In this document: positions 1 to 12,700 of the stretch, one piece after another
Layout: each line of letters begins with the position of its first letter
How positions within the stretch are numbered: the stretch's first letter is position 1
DNA from: Luidia sarsii
Taxonomy: Eukaryota; Echinodermata; Asteroidea; Paxillosida; Luidiidae
Reading direction: 5' to 3'
Assembly (NCBI GenBank): GCA_949987565.1
Contig: OX465111.1
Span: 1,087,001-1,151,000 of the forward strand
Length of the DNA: 64,000 nt
Program-made: the position numbers and the translations under genes
The notes under the pieces: generated by a model
What the model was told of the DNA's origin: nothing
Databases searched by the model: none
Seen by the model: the letters and a program-made list of their open reading frames with translations, nothing else

Positions 1-1480
1 TCGATTAGAAATCTATTTATTCATTTATTTATTTTCTTGGAAAGTTAATGTATTGGAGGAAATTTTGATATCATTTGAAAGCTAATGGTACACTCTTTCA
101 CAATATTAGAAAATCTCAAAATCTCAAAAGTGGGGGTTATTCCTCATTATGAGGTGCCAGGTCACATATTGGTTAGCATCACCAAAATGGACCTGGCATA
201 TTTGAAAGACTTAAATATGGCTAAAAACTAAGTACATTGCCTCTAATTTCAATATCTTTTAAGTACTTGTTTCACAGAGACACTTAACGTTGAAAATGAC
301 CCAAGAATCTCTATTATCTGGAGAGAAAAAAACCCACAAATGTGGTGAATGTATGACAACCTGTTAACTGCCCAAACAACACATGTACGCCATGTACGGT
401 TTCTACATACATGCCGCCGCACACCACGATGAAACTCCTTCCAAGATGCCAGCTAGTATTGGCTTTTTTCAGGCACCTATCAAAGTCATTATGTAACCTC
501 AAAGGTCACCCGCGGCATCCTCGTGACACGTGAGCCATTACATTACCCACTGGGTTATTTCAGCCAAATGTCGCAGCTAAATGTTCCAGTTTTCAGACAA
601 AACGAGGCTCAGCAAGCTGTACGACGTCTTCCATTTTGGTTCGTCAAGATTTGGGTGCACGGAATGAAACTTGTTTGGATCTTCCCGCAAGCTGTCAGAA
701 CTGATGGAAATCAAAGGGCATACTTTAAATCATATACTCAATTTGGTCAAATCTAACAAGGCCACTTGACCTTCAACACTAAGGAATATGCTCTCATTTT
801 CAGAGCAAAAGAATGTACGTAACTCCACCATGTATGAACGACAGCCATCTCAATATAATCACGTACAATATATACCATTTCACTAAACATTTCAGGCGTG
901 TTACAATGAATACATAATATTTTTTTTAATAAAAACTCTACAAATTAACCCTGATATCGATGCGCATATACCATAAACTGAACAGAGCAGCTCAAAGCTG
1001 AGCATTTAAGTAAAAAGCTGGGGTACAACAAAAATTGTCACACACTTGAATGGAGCACAACACTGGCATCTTCACACAGTTCTGACGTCACAAAACGAGG
1101 CAACATATCTTTGGCTCCGCAACCACAGCATCTTAACGTAGCACTGCCTCTCACTGACCTAGCCAGAACCAGTTCTAAGACTTCGTGGGGCTTACGAGCC
1201 ATAAGCTCTGCTAAAGTCATGAACAGTTTTCAGTGACACACTGTACAATTGTTCTCTCTGTTTAGGTTTTTTTTTCTTTCGAGTAGGACCTCTCTCAGAA
1301 GCAGAATCATTCTGCCTTTGAGAAAGGTCCTTCAAGGATTGAAACATCGGGCCCTCTACATTTTTACTCAAATCTCAAAAACCGATTCACGGATCACGAT
1401 GGCATCTTCAAGGACGGAAACGTCCTGAAAAACCAGCACCGCTAGCCAATAAACAATTAGTCCACGGAAACCACCACCAA
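1..1480. other. Intergenic DNA, no gene recognised
   Basis: I see no exon with recognisable protein similarity and convincing splice sites in this stretch. It is AT-rich and ordinary. Bases about 1275-1375 carry a degenerate copy of the dispersed hairpin repeat described at 10133-10229 (motif GAGAAAGGTCC followed by GGATTGAAACATCGGGCCC). Confidence 0.6.
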
Positions 1481-1483
1481 AAT

Positions 1484-1652
1484 GTCATGTCATTCCATTG
1501 TCATTTTGATGACATTCCATTGACATTCCATTGACTTTTCGATGACATTCCATTGACATTCCATTGACATTTTGATGACATTCCATTGACATTTCGATGA
1601 CTTTTCGATGACATTCCATTGACAATTTGATGACATTCCATTGACATTTTTG
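1484..1652. repeat. Minisatellite, GACATTCCATT-type units
   Basis: Irregular tandem repeat built from alternating blocks GACATTCCATT and GACATTTTGAT/GACTTTTCGAT, about 11 bp each, giving higher-order units of roughly 22-55 bp. The minus-strand reading frame through it is only the repeat translated. Confidence 0.85.
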
Positions 1653-1762
1653 TGCTACTGCAAAAACTATTCTTAACTTGCCGTCCTCAACATGACTAAG
1701 CCTCTTTACAACTCTTCTAGCAAATAAGCGGTGGTTTCCGGACAAGCTGATAAAAAAAGCGT

Positions 1763-2125
1763 TCACATGACGACGCAGATGGCCGACTGGATGTTGCTAC
1801 TGTCCTTCTTGGCTACATTGCTGCCGTCCTGATGGACGATGACGGCTGCGTTGCCGTAGCGACAGTAGCAATAGGTGGAGCCGGAGGCAGAGGAGGCGGA
1901 GGGAGCAGAGGAGGCGGAGGCAGAGGAGGCAGAGGCCTCGTTGGGAAGCTCTGCGGCATCCCAGGCCGTCCTGGCCGTAGAGGAGGAGGGGGAGGAGGTG
2001 GGCGGGGCCGGGGAGAGGGCACGATGGAGCGCCCTCTGTTGTTCCCTGAAGATGACCACCGAGGTGTCCTGATAGCGTTGCTTGATGAAATGTCTGGATT
2101 CGGGGTCCGTCTTGTGCCTGTTCAT
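1763..2125 (-). CDS. Candidate terminal exon of a minus-strand gene, unrecognised
   Basis: An open minus-strand frame of about 120 codons. Its first third reads like ordinary protein (DPESRHFIKQRYQDTSVVIF, residues about 7-26). The middle is a Ser/Ala/Pro low-complexity stretch coded by a GGAGGC-type purine repeat, and the last 30 residues are again normal in composition before a TGA stop. A possible acceptor (TGAACAG) lies just inside the 5' end on the minus strand, so this could be the last coding exon of a gene running off the left edge, divergent from vav. I do not recognise the protein. The GC-rich simple repeat could by itself hold the frame open, so this is weak. Confidence 0.22.
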   Translation of the reverse strand: MNRHKTDPESRHFIKQRYQDTSVVIFREQQRALHRALSPAPPTSSPSSSTARTAWDAAELPNEASASSASASSAPSASSASGSTYCYCRYGNAAVIVHQDGSNVAKKDSSNIQSAICVVM

Positions 2126-2129
2126 TTAC

Positions 2130-3485
2130 ACTAAAAGGGACATAAAGGTGTAAATATTTATCAAAAACTTAGTTGACTACTTGCGAAGGCTGGTACTTGG
2201 TAGTTGGTACGCAAAACCATCGGGGTCTATCATAATCATTATGATTATTCACGTGTGTACAAATTACAATAATAACTAAACTAATTCTAATCATCTGTCA
2301 AAAAACGCCAGCAGTAAGGTCGAACCAAGGCAATCAAATCAAGAAATGACGGTCGCAAAAGGAGTTCTGAAACAAGTCAGACAACTCACCGATTCCAGAT
2401 TCCACCCAAAACTCAAAATTTAAGCGATCGCACTATTTTCGGCCCAAGATGTTTGCTTTTTTCGATGCATTGATGGTCCAGTCCCATTCAAGCGCACGGG
2501 TTAATCCTTTGGTTGCCCTGACAAACCTCCCATGCTCGGTCACTACTCCAATCATTCACAGTAACGTGCCCCAATTAATGTCGTAAGCAGTCAGCTCTAG
2601 CCACGTCCGAATGAAAATCGACTATGACTTATATTTACACGTAAGCCTATGGAGGCCTTCACTATTCTCAGCCGTAGCCGATGGATTATGGACGCACGGC
2701 AGTAGCGCCCGATTGAAACTGCTTCGCCCAACTGCGGTCGAACGCCGTTGGGTCAAGGACAGCAATTGGGCCATATCGGCGCCGTCTGACAAGCATGTGG
2801 CCAGTTAAAACGTGCGGTGATCAATCTGATCATGGAGGAATATTCCTCCATGATCTGATGAATCATACCGTTCTGTCACATTGCCAGACAGCCAACAAAC
2901 ACTTCATTTGCTCTTACCCAAGAAGCATATCGGCAATTTTTGCAAATGCCTATACTTAGCAACAGAAAACCGAGTCTTAAAATAAATTTTCTCTCACGGA
3001 TAACGAAATAATTAATGACAATATTACATAACGCAGGCAACGGTAAAGTGTCAGGGCGCCCTCTGTCATTTTTCGCCAAGCCCCAAGATTGCTTCCCCTT
3101 TAGCCTGCAAGGAAGAAGGGCAGGATAATTATCTTGGATTCAACGTACTCTTTGTCTTTAGGCTGTTTTCTCAGGCAGAAATATTAATATAATCAAGTGA
3201 AAACGATCGGCCATGAAGGTAGAATGAGTTGAAATTGAATGTCAGTAGTGGTGTGCACATCGCTAGAGGGCGGATGCTGTACAGTGACGTTGCGTGCAGG
3301 AGTTCCACACCTGGTACCCGGCGCTCCGCGTGTCGTACACACGGGCGGCCACGGGGCACCAACCAATACAGGAAATACTGCACTTAAAAAAAAGAAGCAA
3401 AAAAAAAGAAGCAAAGAAGCAGAAGTCGTCGAGTGCCGAGTGTATCGCAAGTCAAAACTTCTCTCCAGACATTTTTTTTTGTAGC
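2130..3485. other. Intergenic / vav upstream region
   Basis: No exon recognised. The stretch includes a perfect palindrome at 2828-2855. Just before the vav start codon a T-run followed by TAG (3472-3485) looks like a splice acceptor, so an untranslated first exon may lie further upstream. I cannot define a TATA box or transcription start. Confidence 0.5.
2828..2855. repeat. Perfect 28-bp palindrome
   Basis: Arms GATCATGGAGGAAT and ATTCCTCCATGATC are exact reverse complements with no spacer. It lies about 640 bp upstream of the vav start codon. Confidence 0.9.
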
Positions 3486-3492
3486 CAGAAAG

Positions 3493-3705
3493 ATGGCGAT
3501 GGAGGCCTGGAGGATATGTGCCGGCTGGCTGATAGAGTGCGGGGCCCTGCCCCACGACCACAAGACGACGTACCCGAACGCTGCCGTCTTCGACCTGGCC
3601 CAGACGCTTCGAGACGGGGTGGTGCTCTGCCAACTCCTGAACCACCTCCGGCCGGGCGCCATAGACCTGGTGCGAGATGTCAGCCTACGACCGCAAATGT
3701 CACAG
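3493..3705 (+). CDS. vav: vav exon 1 (CH domain, N-terminal part)
   Basis: 71 codons, starting ATGGCGATGGAGG and ending at CACAG|GTAAAA, phase 0. It encodes the first CH helices ([34 protein letters not shown]). A second in-frame ATG lies two codons on (3499). Confidence 0.95.
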
Positions 3706-6700
3706 GTAAAAGACCACTATTCACTAACTTTCAACCACTTTTTGGTGACTTAATTCACTCCTCCCTACTCATTTAAAACGCAGTGCAGACGCAGCATTGG
3801 CCTATCCCTAGTCCGAGTAACTTGGACCCGACAAGTCACCCTTTTTTTAAATCGAAATTTGGAATTTGGAGGGTCGGGTGACAAGGTCCAAGGGCACTGG
3901 CTATACAATGAACAATGCTTGAATTCACTAACCCCGCAGTAAATAGCCAGTTCCCTTGGCCCCTACAGTCACCCGACCTCCCAAATTCCAAATTTTGATG
4001 AAAAAGGTGACTTGTCTGGTCCAAGTTACTGGGACTAGCCATAGGACTAGCCTACCCCAAGAACTGTGGGGTCCTCCGTCCGCTGCTCTCCCTATGAACC
4101 CCACAGATAACCATGCCTATTTTCCATAGGCTACTGTGTAATGTTCACTTTTAGTTTTACTGTGGCATAGGCTCAGCAGGTTCCTAAAATACTGCTTCAT
4201 TTGGCCCAAGATGCCTTACATACCAATCACCTGTGTGCAACTGTCCATGGGGCAAAAATGTGGCGATTTCCACCAAAACAAATGGCAAAAACCTTCAGGT
4301 TCGCGTTGCAAGATTTAAACAGGAGCTCCGCAACTGGCAGTCTGGTCCCCTGTACGTCTTCACATCTAGCCGCTATACTGTACGACGTTGCGTGGTTATC
4401 TGTGGGGTTCGTAGGGAGAGCAGCGGATGGAGGACCCCGCAGTTCTTGGGGATAGCATTGGTCCACAGCACAGCCACAAGCTTGGTTTTTTTAAGCCTCT
4501 CTAACCACTCAAACATGTCAAAGCATCAATTTCCTTAAGCCGCGTCCGCACTGGACTTAATATGGGTAAACTAACCGAGCAAATAAGTAAATTGACAATT
4601 TTAAGTCCAGTGCGGACAGCCCAGGAAGTTTTCCTCCCAGGTAACTTACCCGACTCAAATGGGTAGTTTAACCGACAGACTTCTGCCCGGTTAAATTGAC
4701 CAGGTCAGTTTAACCGAACCGAAAAGTCCAATCCGGACACGACGTCTAAGTAAACGACACGGTAAAAAACCACATCCGGTCCGGCACCGGCGCCCCGCAT
4801 TGCCTCGATACCACATGACGTGTACGTCCCTGTACACAATACTCGTGCGGGCGTGGGGTAGCAATGTGACTACAGTCCATGCACATGTAGTGTTACATAA
4901 TGTACACACATGGCCGGTAGATTGTGTACAGACATCCAGTGTAAGGTCACCACGAAAGTGCCCTCATGCGTTTGTTTGCGCCAGTGCGGATACGGCTTTA
5001 CAGTGTAGTTTGTCCGAGTAACTTGGTCCTTACAATCGCCCTTTTTTTTTAAGGGGAATTGTAAGGTCCAAGTTACTTGTATTACAATTTCCTTTAATAT
5101 CTGTGGTACTCATGTGGAGTGGCAGTGGGCTTACAATGTATGAAACATGATTAATGCTAGTAACATTTCAACAACTGCTGCCGGTGCCACATGAATTAAA
5201 CATGAATAAGTAGCCGAGAGATTTAATGATTTAATCTACATGTAGACCCGACCGTCAGTACTATTCTGAAGCTCAATGACACAATTTAACGCTGGAATGA
5301 CACCAGTGTCAGTGATTCATACATGCACACATGTACAGTGTGTGAATCAACGACACGTTTTGATTGAATTATTTCCTTGAAAATACTTTCCACATCAACG
5401 CTTGTATGACTAAGGATATGTGTGGCAAACTCTTTGGAGTTGTTGGAAGTGCACTGATTGGACCGGATTGATTGACCAATGATAATCTTACATCCTTCAT
5501 CGGCTAGTGCTGGCTATTGATACTCAACTCTCCTCTGATGATGAAGACTGTCTGAATGAATTAAGAGACCAGTCACATTAGCACGGTTCAGTACTAATTT
5601 ACTCGAGTGGAATTTATCCATGCAGAAAGTTTATGGTGACACCATTCAAAGTCATCTCTGTGGAGAAATGAGTGTGGCTCTGTGAGGAGCCATATTATCA
5701 CTATCAGCTCTAGTCTTACACTGTACATTGTAGATGAGACTTTAAAAGGCTTTGCATGGTGATGGTGCTAGTAGGTTTGCGATGACACCATGTGGTACAA
5801 GAGAATCTCTTGTGAGCTTGTCAGATTCACAACCACAACCAAAAGAATAATTGAATACATCAGAGTTGAACTCGGTGCTTCCTTGTTGACATCCTAAAGA
5901 CTCCTTAGTCCTTAACCCCAGACACGTTTGCAGGTTACATTCAACGTGCAATCTCTCAATAGAAACCCTTCAATCTCAAAAGTTAGAGGGCCTGACGTTT
6001 CAATCCTAGCACTAGCAGGACCTCTCTCAAAGGCAAAGATACATGTTGAAATCCTCATTAGAACATCATTTGTTTTGTAATGCACACTTTAAGTGTTAAT
6101 GCGTGTTCTGTTTCATATTTTCAAACTGAGAATGTACACTAACAGTTACGTAAACAGGATATTGGTCTGCAATGCATTGTATGCTGTCTGAAGATACAGT
6201 GTTTTTCTTTTTTTCTATTGAGGTTGCAATGTTATTCTGATCCAAGACGTTTCTCTTTCAAACTTGTAGCCTGGAGTCTACTATACATTTTGTTGCATTT
6301 TCGTTTGAAGTGAATGACAGGGACGGACTGAACCATGGTTGTGGGAAGGTCCCCAAGTTTACTAAAGGCCCATTCATATGCATGCACCATGTACACCGTA
6401 TTGTCTAAAATATGTCCCTAAACATTGGGTGAATTTGGAATATTACCAATATTAAAATTTTTAGTTTGTCTTAAAACAAACAAAGTGCTGGATAGCTCAG
6501 ATAAAAGAGCACTGGTACGTTAGTCCAGAGGTCTCGGGTTCAAGTCCCGGTCCAGTCAGAGTTTTCTTTGCCAATTTTTCCATTTTAGTTTGTGAGTGAA
6601 AGCTAGAGGCTGAATGGAATCGCTATATTCTCAAGTTTTCTAATAGCTGTCATTAGTCATTACAGTTTTAAAAAAATGGCAAAGAAAACACTGACTGGAC

Positions 6701-9700
6701 CGGGACTTGTGCCCGGGACCTCTGATTTTGTGCAGGTCTCGGGTTCAAGTCCCGGTCCATTAATTTTTCAAAATATAAGTCAGTTATTCCTTTATTTGTT
6801 TGAGCTGTTAAAATTAAGTCATATGTCATCATCGGTCGGCTATGGAGCAGGCGACTACAAGCTGTCTCCAACCACTGCGGTCTTGAGCAGAGTTGACAAT
6901 ATCATTTGGTTGTAGCATCCCTTCATAGTCTCCCATTAGTAGTTGTATATACTGTACTGCAAGCACAGTGTCCTGGGCCTTCCTGGTTTCCTTCTTCCGT
7001 CTTTATACATGGCAAAAATGTACATGCTTTAGGCTACAATGTGTGTAGATAGAGTGGAAGTCTCCCTACAACCGATTCCACACACAGGTAAGCCCTCAGC
7101 AACTTTGCCATACCTTTGAACAGCCTCCTTGATTGAGTACAAAGCCTGGCTCATCCCTTCCCTTCCTTTGCCTCTGAAGTCTAATACACAGTCATATGAC
7201 AATGTACATGTATACGTATGAGAAAGTATAGTCCAGACGTGGCTTTATACTGGCATTACAATACATCCTCCATTATGAAAATCAAATATTTTGTATAATT
7301 TTCCACTACTGCACATTTATGTACGTGTGTAAGACAATCACATTAAACGATCGGTGACAGTGTTCCGCATCGTCGCTTTCATCCTGCCGGAACTGTCCTT
7401 GAGAAATCATGACGCATGTAATGGAAACAACTTGAGCAATGCATAACATGAGCTCTCTAATGGAGTATTTAGTAAGATACACAAAGGGTAGATTGGCACA
7501 GACGACCCTCTGCCTTTGCAGCACGTGACACTGTTTTCCTGAACATGTCATGCTGTATCTATTGCACACAGCTCTCTTAAGCATTAGATAAGCCTACCGG
7601 TACACGCAAATCTGTCATAAAATGTTAATCTTTGTGCATCAGTAGACGTTGGGTATTGTGGCCTTTCCATACTCTGTCAAGCGGAATACGTGTATGTATA
7701 TGTATATTTAAAAGAAAAAACAAAAAACTTGGCCATAAATTCTTGGAATTGTGACTCTGCAGGATACCAGTTCAGTAAGCTCACTCTCTCCCTATCTATG
7801 CACAGGGCTGTGGGCTGGGCGGTCTAGTCTACTCCCACTCACTAGCCTACTACACAGTCACTACGATTATCAACTTAAAGCTACGACCATGTGTGGCATG
7901 CAGTAGGTTACAAACTACAGTCTTCACTACACCCCCATGTACACGTACAATCAGAAGCGCCGTTCCCACTACGAAAATAATCCCGATTTGAATCACGATT
8001 CAAAAACCTTTTTCGGGGGGGGGGTCGTGTCCACATGACCAAATTGTGGCCGAGATTGTGGTTTAAGTAGCAGTTGTGGTCAAATGGTGGGTTTGTCCAT
8101 GCAGGGAGACACATGGCACAGCACTTCCTGTCAATCAGAGTGCGGGAGGTGCATTGTGGGATTAAAGGAAAATCTGATGGAGCGTTCCCACACACACCGC
8201 GTCGCAAATAAACGTGATTATTTGAAAAAGTCTCACTCTTAGTCGAGTCTGAATCGTGATTAAAATCCCACTAATAATCGCCTTTATTGTGTCCACAAAA
8301 ATGGTGTCCACCAAAAAAGTGGAGTTTGAATCGCGATTCAAATCGCGATCCAAATAATCACGTTTATTTGGTGTGGTCATGGTAGTGGAAATTCCCCTAT
8401 TGTTGCCAACCCAGAGTTGACTACACACCACACTGTACGTACAATGTATACTCAGACTTTACAACTTTGGGCACAACTGAAAACCAGCAGTGATCATGGA
8501 ACAATACCTGACTGTAATGGATGCTGAATATCAAATATAAGGTGCAATCTAGTTTGGGTCAATCATTTAGAAATTACTGTTCTATAGATGGCATTAGATG
8601 CACAACACTGCACATAATATGCACAGTATTATTGATGTATCCATGTACAGTACGTGTACATTTGCATTGTGGATATCTCGCACCATATGATTTGGTGCCA
8701 TATGATGAGACAGAGGGAGCTGTGAAGTGCTCCTGGCAATTTGGGCGTGTGGACAGTCCCAATCAGACCCTGTGCTCCCTGAGCAATTACAGGCTGCCCT
8801 GTAGGCGGCGGGGAGGGGGGGAGGGGCTTGCCCTCCTGAGCCGTCCCTACCCCATGCCGCTCACTTGCGCCGTGTACGCCTAGCACGGTGATGTCGCCTC
8901 TTGATTGCTCCAAGACTCCTCTGCATCGGGGCTCATCATCAGCCCCCGGGCCGACAACTCTTCCCTTGTCAACCTCCTACAGATTAAGCCGCTTACATGT
9001 AGCGCTGCTAACGGACGAGGCGCCTTTAAAGAGGCAGCGGTGGATGGGCCTACAGTGTGAATGAGCACTACGGACATACATGTATTGTGTGCGCATGCAT
9101 GCACTGTACTAGGCTTTTCCTTGATTGCATTGTACATACATGTACATGTACTTCACATCAATGTCAAGACTCAAGAACATATACAGCACGTGTTAGTGAT
9201 GTCATACATGTATGTTCGGTACAATCTCTGTCATTTAGCAGTCTTGTGTGCACAAGATTGTGCTGTACTGCGCATGTACAGTACATGTACAGCTTACTAC
9301 ACTGTAGTACTACATGTACATGTAGGCTTGTTGCTTTCTGCCTCGTCCATTACATACATGTGTACGATGTACTGTACATGTATAGTTGTACATGTACAGT
9401 ATATGACAGTGACTACTGGTACATTGTATGCAACAAACGTGTAATGTACAGTTATGTACACGTACCGGTACCTTGTACAGGTGTACATTACAATGTACAG
9501 TTACATACATGTATACATGTACATGTACATGTATGTACAGTACATGTATGTCCATGTATGTACACGCATACGTACATGTACATGTACAGTTATGTACACA
9601 GACAGTTAAATTCAGGACATGTACATATTTACATGTATGTCATGTACTGTACACATGTACATGTACATGTACATGAACGTGAAGACAGCACACACAGTGC

Positions 9701-12700
9701 CAAATCCCTTTAACCTTTTCCCCGGAACATCTACACTGTACATGTAGCTCAGCCCCTCGCTGTGTAACACCATAGAGCAAGGGTAACACGAGGCTAGGTA
9801 TTTCTGCTGTGTCTTCTGCCATTGGCCTTCTACATGTATGTATTGCACTGAGATGTCATCGTGTTTGGCCATGTTTATCGTACACTCTGAGGCAAGCCCC
9901 CCCCCCCCAGGGTATTGATAATAAGTAAATGCTTGTATCTTTAAAAAAAACTTGAAATTCCTTTGCCTGTTTGGACATTTTCATGATGGAAAGTTGGAAA
10001 CGAGAATAAAATTGAGAATGTGTTATGACAAAAAATAGATAACATTAATGACATATATTCTTTGTACAGGATCAAAATCATATGACTATTAGCGTCATTA
10101 TGCAAACTAAAGACAATTTTAAATGGAGAAACCTCAAAAGTTAGAGGGCCTGACGTTTCCATCCTGGCAGGACCTTTCTTTGAGAAAGGTCCTGCCAGGA
10201 TGGAAACGTCAGGCCTTCTAACTTTTGAGATTTATGTATTGCAGGATCCTAGCAGGACCTTTCTCAAAGGCAAAGTTCCAGTCAAATCTGTTGGAGAAAG
10301 GTCCTGCTAGGATCGAAACGTCAGGCCCTCATTATTATTTCATATTTTGTGACACATTTTATTAAAAGACGACATTGTTTTTGTGAATTGACTCATGGTA
10401 ATGACGAACACATGTCGGAATATAGCTTTGAACCCATTGACGTTGTAAAAAAAAAAGCGGTATTTTTATTCCATGAAACCAACCATCTGTCCATTGCATT
10501 GTGGGGTTAATGGAGGAGAACCTCGTTGCTTGTTATCATCGTTGCCTAGGTGATTAACTCTTTGTCTGGCTGTCATGCCACATGTTGTATGACTCTTCTT
10601 TGATTCTCTGAAATGTTTATGACTCGGCAAATAATTAGAATCAGTCAAAAAATCCTAGATGATTACTCCGTTTTGAGGATTAATATCATCATGTGGAATC
10701 TTTTGGTAGAATTTTTTTCTGATGTAATTCCTCAGTGCATAATATTACCTCTAGAGGATACCCCTATAATTTTGTGAGTCCGGGAAGGCTTCTGATAATT
10801 TGTTACTGTAGATGAACGGCAAACACTGAATTACATTCTCCTTTGCCTTTGAGAAAGGTCCTGCTAGGATCGAAACGTCAGGCTCTCTAACTTTTGACAT
10901 TTACATTCTCCTCGACACAAACATCATGATATGTTAATGTACATCTAGGAAACTTTAAGCCACATTATGAGACTGTTGTTGCAGACTTCCTGCAGACTCA
11001 ACCAGAAATGTGCCACTCTGAACAAAAGTGAGGCCTGATGCTTTCCCTTCATTTGTATTAAATTTATAAATTTGGAGAAAAAAAGGAAAAAAAATCCAAA
11101 TAAGACGGTATTTGAGACTGCACGTATGACACATCGGGTCAGTCACCCGGTTGGTTCATGCCTGAATACTTAAGACAGAACTGCCGTTGAATGAACCCCT
11201 CACCTCTATCCTCTCTCCCTCTTTCGCTCTCAGTCTCAGCCTCGGGCACTGCCTCCGATTCAAACCCACCAAGCCCAATTTGGATGAAAATCTCCTTTAA
11301 TTAATTAGATCGAAGTGCCTGCCTCGTCCCCCCCCCCTCTCCAAGAGTCAGGAGTTTGTGGTTGGTGTCTGTAGGGCTAGGGGAGAGGGAAGGCTAGGCT
11401 GTACGTGCATCGTACCTTGAGGGCTACTCTGCTGTGATTCACAGGATTAGGTCAGATGTACAGCGAGCCCTAGCATGCTCAGGTTGAATACATACATTTT
11501 GTACAAGTACAAGCTACCGGGTATAGCCCATGCTTCTGCCGTTAATTAATTCATCGGCCGAAAATGAAATGTGTCCGTTAATTTCCATTGTGCCGAGGAT
11601 TTATCTCTAATCCCTGGCTTCAGGACTTTATTCACACTAATGAGGTTGAAACACAAAGAGTAGATTTCACTCATACAGTACACCACAGTACCCTCCATGA
11701 CAGTACTGAGTAGTAGAACTGGCGTCGATTTCACTAAACTCGTCCTAACTTCCGATCAATCACAGGACAATTAGTGATGCACCGAAAACATCCATTGTAT
11801 CACAACTAACGATGGGTTATCCATCGTAAGTTGAGCTACGATGCTTTTGTGAAATCCAGCCATGTACGTGTACAAATACATAATATACGTGTGTACTACA
11901 ACAATTTTACATGACATGTAGGCCTACACTTTGTTTTGAAGTTTAGACAAGTGGCATTTGCTCAGCCTTCAGGTAAGGACCAGAGGTCTCTACTTTCAGC
12001 CAATTCAAATTGCGCCGTTGTTTGTGCTTTTTGAAGCCGAATCGAATCTGCATGTACATGTACATATGCACCAATGAATCAATGATTAATGAAATGTTAG
12101 CCTTGGTTGGGTGAACAATACTGAACATTGTCCTTTTCATTGAAGGCAGAGTGAAAGTTCAAAGGAAGCACATTAATCTGTGTGAGGGGGTACATGTATT
12201 TAGACTCCAACTCTTCATCTACAGTACATGTACATGTATGTATGTCGTACATGTACTGTACATACATGTACGTCTGTTCTACGTGAGGCATGAAGTTTGG
12301 AATGGTCTTCAGAAGTGTGGCCTTACATAAAGTGTACATGTATGTTCTAATCCTAGGGGGACCTTTCTCAACATGGTCTTATTCTCTTGAAAACAAACAA
12401 TCTAATCTATACATGTACATGTAGATCAAGATTTTCGCCAAAGACATTGTCACAGGCCTCACTGCTCTTGACGACTGTACTTTGAGGGGATTTTCCATCT
12501 GCCAAGAACATGTCCTTCAGCGATCCCCTCCCACCTCGCGTTAACCATGGCACCATTTGTAGACATTGACTGCATGGCTTTTTGTGTCCGACAACAGTCA
12601 CAGTGAAGGAAGTGCTAGACGTAAAATGCTCCCCTAGTCATTATGTTGCCCGCTGCCTGTATGCGGAAATTCCCAGCCCAGCCTGCGATCCCAACAGGTT

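Noticed and set aside
1038..1220. 60-codon minus frame with CCGCGAKD, zinc-finger-like
   Set aside because: Too short, no second Cys/His pair, no recognised similarity and no clear splice sites.
9057..9713. 218-codon plus frame rich in Cys, His, Val, Met and Tyr
   Set aside because: The TACATG repeats lack stops in several frames; every frame on both strands is similarly open.
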